DNA from: JAJPXI01 sp051867655
GTDB taxonomy: Bacteria > Bacillota > Clostridia > Oscillospirales > Oscillospiraceae
Assembly: GCA_051867655.1 (NCBI GenBank)
Contig: JBJDYV010000079.1
Span: 1-7,825 of the forward strand
Reading direction: 5' to 3'
Length of the DNA stretch: 7,825 nt
Below are positions 5,275 to 7,825 of this stretch, in pieces (positions within the stretch are counted from its first letter, which is position 1; every line of letters begins with the position of its first letter). The notes under the pieces were generated by a model, which saw nothing but the letters and a program-made list of their open reading frames with translations, was not told where the DNA came from and made no database searches. The position numbers and the translations under genes are program-made.

Positions 5275-7308
5275 TCAAATGGTGAACCGGAACTCGACGC
5301 CGGTTTTGGTATTGCGCACGGAGCAGCGTCCGCCGTGCAGCTCCACGATGTTTTTGGCAATGGCCAGCCCGAGCCCCGTTCCGCCGCCGGAGCGGGACCC
5401 GTCCGCCCGGTAGAAGGTGTCCCAGACCTTGCTCAGCGCTTCGTCGGACAGGGGCGCGCTGTCGTTTTCGATGGAAAAGGTGGTGTCGGTGCGCGCGCTG
5501 GTGCTGTAGTGCTGCACGGTGATCCGAACGCGGACAGTCCCGCCCGCGGGGGTATATTTCACGGCGTTGGTGGCGAAGTTTTCCACGACCTGCCGGATGC
5601 GCCCCTCGTCGGCGGTCACGGTGCAGTCCTCCGGGAAATCGTACTCGATGCGGAGATCCTTCGCCTGCGCTGCCATTTCAAGACGCTCAAACACGCCGCG
5701 CGTAAGCCCTGACAAGGAAAACTCCTCTACAGACAGTTTGACCTTTCCGGCTTCCAGCCGGGACAGGTCCAGCAGCTCCAGCACCATATCGTCCAGACGC
5801 TCGGACTCCGAGAGAATCACGTCGATGTACTTTTCCCGCTTGCCCTCGGCAATGTGCTCCTTCAGCCCCTCCGCGTAGCTGTGGATGACGGCCAGAGGCG
5901 TCTTCAGCTCGTGGGCGATGTTGGAGGTCATCTGCCGCCGGTTCTGCTCGGCGTCTTTGGCGTACTCCAGCGCGGTGTTCAGCCGGGTGATTTCGATTCG
6001 GTTGTCCCGCAGCTTATACTGAATGTCTGTGTAGTGCTGATAAAGCTCCTGTACCTCGCGCCAGGTACCCAAGTCTGTCCCGGCCGGTGGAGTCCACTCA
6101 AAATCATGAGCGATCTCTGTGTTCACTTGGTCGATCGGAAGGATCAGTCTGCGCCGGAGCGTGAGGCTGACCGCCAATGCGAGTCCCGCGGCGATCAGAA
6201 AAGTTACCAAGTAAAGCCCTTTCAGGTCGTAGAGGGCGGAACGCAGGGGAGAGCAGTGTACAGCGGTCGTAATGATGTATTTCGTCGCCGGTATTTTGCC
6301 GCCGTCTTCCGTCTCGGTCAGGTCATCATAATCGTAGATGCAGCTTTGCTCCAGGACGATCAGGTTTGTGACGCTGCCTGTACTGATCTGCCGGCTGTTG
6401 TCCGATATGCCGCGGGACAGCAGAAGGGACAGCAGGCTGTCGTATTCCGTGCCTTGGAAGGTGAGAGCTTTGCCCTCGTCATAATCACTGATGGAAGGCA
6501 TGGTGGTGTAGATGGTGACAGCTCCCTCAGTGTGCTTGCCGCTGTCATACAGGGTATGCCAGGGAATGTTCTCGGTTCGGATGACCTCGCTGTAGGAGTA
6601 GTTGTATCCGGTCACCTCTGAGCCATCTTCATCAAAGTAATGTATATCCGGCTCACGGGAGTACAGGGCGTCGTGAAATTCAGCGTCCAGTATATATTCA
6701 ATCTGGTCGGCATGGAATTCCGCGCCGTCAAAGACGCCGGTAAAGCGCATGGCTTTCATATCGAAGGTGACGATTTTGTCCCATGAATCATTTTTATCAA
6801 ACTGTTCCAATTTGGTTTTTTCCAGGGCGTCCATGTCAACATCGACTTTCGTATAGCCGCTGCGGTTCATAACGGTATCTGCGTCCGCGGTTTCCCAGTC
6901 TTGTTCCGTGTCGTAGGGGAAGAAAATGAAATCTCCGCTGCATGCGATTCGGTTTCCACCGCCGTCATAGACCGCCGTGGCGGTTTGCCAGTCAATACTG
7001 TTATCGGATAAAAAATAGGTATCGCCGTTGTAGGCACGAACGGAATAAGCGCGGTTGTTCCCATAACGCAGCGTATCCCAGATCTCGTTTTCCACCGAGT
7101 TGGGGTAGGAAGAACCCTCTGCCAGCCCAAGACCCCGGAGAGTCATGGCGCTGCAGTAGATGCCGCTTTTATCTTGATAATAGTCCAAATAGTAGAGCGC
7201 TGCCCGCCATGTGACGGCCACCATGGAAGCAAGCCAAGTCAGGAAAAACGCGGCAGATACCATCCATGCCAATGCTGTCATAGAACGAGGACTTCGAAAA
7301 AGTTTCAT
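5275..7308 (-). CDS. Two-component sensor histidine kinase, large extracytoplasmic domain
   Basis: A 677-residue membrane kinase from the ATG at 7308. Short basic N-terminus, TM1 about 10-35, extracytoplasmic sensor about 36-363, TM2 about 364-385, then a short HAMP-like linker and coiled coil (about 415-460). The H-box NIAHELKTPL has phosphoacceptor H466. N-box VENFATNAVKY (N577, N581), F-box WDTFYRAD and G-box GGGTGLGL complete an intact HATPase domain. The sensor is about 330 residues, rich in D, Y and G, has four cysteines, and matches no domain I recognise. Upstream GTG at 7314 is possible and overlaps the regulator stop, but GGAGG sits only one base from it and seven bases from the ATG, so the ATG is preferred. 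It is co-transcribed behind the response regulator; the stimulus is unknown. Confidence 0.93.
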   Translation of the reverse strand: MKLFRSPRSMTALAWMVSAAFFLTWLASMVAVTWRAALYYLDYYQDKSGIYCSAMTLRGLGLAEGSSYPNSVENEIWDTLRYGNNRAYSVRAYNGDTYFLSDNSIDWQTATAVYDGGGNRIACSGDFIFFPYDTEQDWETADADTVMNRSGYTKVDVDMDALEKTKLEQFDKNDSWDKIVTFDMKAMRFTGVFDGAEFHADQIEYILDAEFHDALYSREPDIHYFDEDGSEVTGYNYSYSEVIRTENIPWHTLYDSGKHTEGAVTIYTTMPSISDYDEGKALTFQGTEYDSLLSLLLSRGISDNSRQISTGSVTNLIVLEQSCIYDYDDLTETEDGGKIPATKYIITTAVHCSPLRSALYDLKGLYLVTFLIAAGLALAVSLTLRRRLILPIDQVNTEIAHDFEWTPPAGTDLGTWREVQELYQHYTDIQYKLRDNRIEITRLNTALEYAKDAEQNRRQMTSNIAHELKTPLAVIHSYAEGLKEHIAEGKREKYIDVILSESERLDDMVLELLDLSRLEAGKVKLSVEEFSLSGLTRGVFERLEMAAQAKDLRIEYDFPEDCTVTADEGRIRQVVENFATNAVKYTPAGGTVRVRITVQHYSTSARTDTTFSIENDSAPLSDEALSKVWDTFYRADGSRSGGGTGLGLAIAKNIVELHGGRCSVRNTKTGVEFRFTI

Positions 7309-7310
7309 GC

Positions 7311-7825
7311 TCACCCCTCCAGCACATAGCCCGCCTTGATGACCGTCTTGATGCAGGCGGCGTGTTCGCCCAGCTTTTCCCTTAAACGCCTGATGTGGGT
7401 GTCCACTGCGCGGGACTCGCCCTGATAGTCATAGCCCCAGCACTTGACCAGAAGCTGCTCCCGGCTCATGACGATGTTTTTGTTGCGCATCAGGCAGAGC
7501 AGCAGAGCGTACTCCTTGGGCGTCAGGACCACTTCCTTCTTCCCGATGAACACCTTGTGGGAGGACAGCTCCAGGGTGATGCCCGCCGCTTCCAGCCGGT
7601 CGCGGTCAGAGAGGACGTTCCCGCGGCTGCGCTTGATCAGCGCCGCCGTTTTTGCATACAGCACCGACATGGTGAACGGTTTGGTCACATAGTCGTCCGC
7701 GCCCAGCTCATAGCCGAGAAGCTTGTCGTCCTCGTCCGACAGGGCGGTCAGGAAGATGATGGGCACGGAGTTTTCCCTGCGCAGGGCCCGGCAGACGGAA
7801 AAGCCGTCCAGCTCCGGCATCATGA
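7311..7825 (-). CDS. OmpR-family response regulator, partial (N-terminus outside window)
   Basis: This is the C-terminal 170 complete codons of a DNA-binding response regulator. The visible part opens at MMPELDG, the segment that normally follows the phosphoacceptor Asp by one or two residues, so that Asp and about 50 residues lie beyond the window edge; the visible ATG is not the start. Conserved T26 (FLTALS) and K48 (VTKPF) of the receiver are present in fragment numbering. A winged-helix Trans_reg_C domain covers about 75-170 (LTPKEYALL, SREQLL, VDTHIRRLREKLG, IKTVIKAGYVLEG). Its stop is two bases before the kinase ATG, and its last codons contain the kinase's ribosome binding site, so translation of the pair is coupled. 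Targets cannot be inferred, though autoregulation is common in this family. Confidence 0.95.
   Translation of the reverse strand, partial: MMPELDGFSVCRALRRENSVPIIFLTALSDEDDKLLGYELGADDYVTKPFTMSVLYAKTAALIKRSRGNVLSDRDRLEAAGITLELSSHKVFIGKKEVVLTPKEYALLLCLMRNKNIVMSREQLLVKCWGYDYQGESRAVDTHIRRLREKLGEHAACIKTVIKAGYVLEG

Noticed and set aside
5854..6621. A 255-codon plus-strand frame within the kinase gene
   Set aside because: It lies antisense to well-defined kinase motifs, has no recognisable domain, and no promoter or ribosome binding site was seen.
7309..7314. GTG start for the kinase overlapping the regulator stop as GTGA
   Set aside because: The Shine-Dalgarno would be only one base from the GTG, whereas it is seven bases from the ATG at 7308. 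The choice changes the protein by two residues only.

Overview
The window reads like a stretch of chromosome from a strictly anaerobic, moderately GC-rich Firmicute, most plausibly a clostridial gut bacterium of the Oscillospiraceae type. This rests on four things: Gram-positive-type SOS operators (GAAC-N4-GTTC), a UvrX/YolD-like polymerase cassette, an oxygen-sensitive class III ribonucleotide reductase under NrdR-type operators, and strong codon bias toward C/G-ending codons. The genus assignment is inference; no database could be searched.

Layout. (1) Positions 1-143 hold two copies of a tRNA-like 3' end (T-arm, acceptor strand and CCA), 88 bp apart, each followed at once by its own intrinsic terminator. 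The first copy is probably the true 3' end of a gene that begins outside the window, most likely ssrA (tmRNA). The second has no matching gene body and looks like an integration-site (att) duplication or scar. (2) Positions 180-2229 are an SOS operon: a promoter with two LexA-type boxes, a Y-family translesion DNA polymerase with an intact catalytic triad and a beta-clamp-binding QLDLF motif, and a YolD-like small protein. (3) Positions 2318-5155 are the nrdD-nrdG operon for anaerobic dNTP synthesis, with a strong promoter overlapped by two NrdR-type boxes. (4) Positions 5181-5225 are a long hairpin serving as a bidirectional terminator between convergent transcription units. (5) Positions 5275-7825, minus strand, are a two-component system: an OmpR-family response regulator (N-terminus off the window), then a membrane histidine kinase with an unusually large extracytoplasmic sensor region.

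How they work together. The first two plus-strand operons both concern DNA synthesis. One copies damaged DNA after SOS induction, and the other supplies deoxynucleotides without oxygen. Each has its own promoter and repressor sites, and no convincing terminator separates them, so SOS transcripts could run into nrdDG. The two-component system is transcribed toward them and is insulated by the shared terminator; its stimulus cannot be read from the sequence.

The best candidates for something less described are the duplicated tmRNA-like 3' end beside a mobile-element-type SOS polymerase cassette, and the kinase's unrecognised sensor domain. The rest are recognisable families with well-preserved regulatory architecture.
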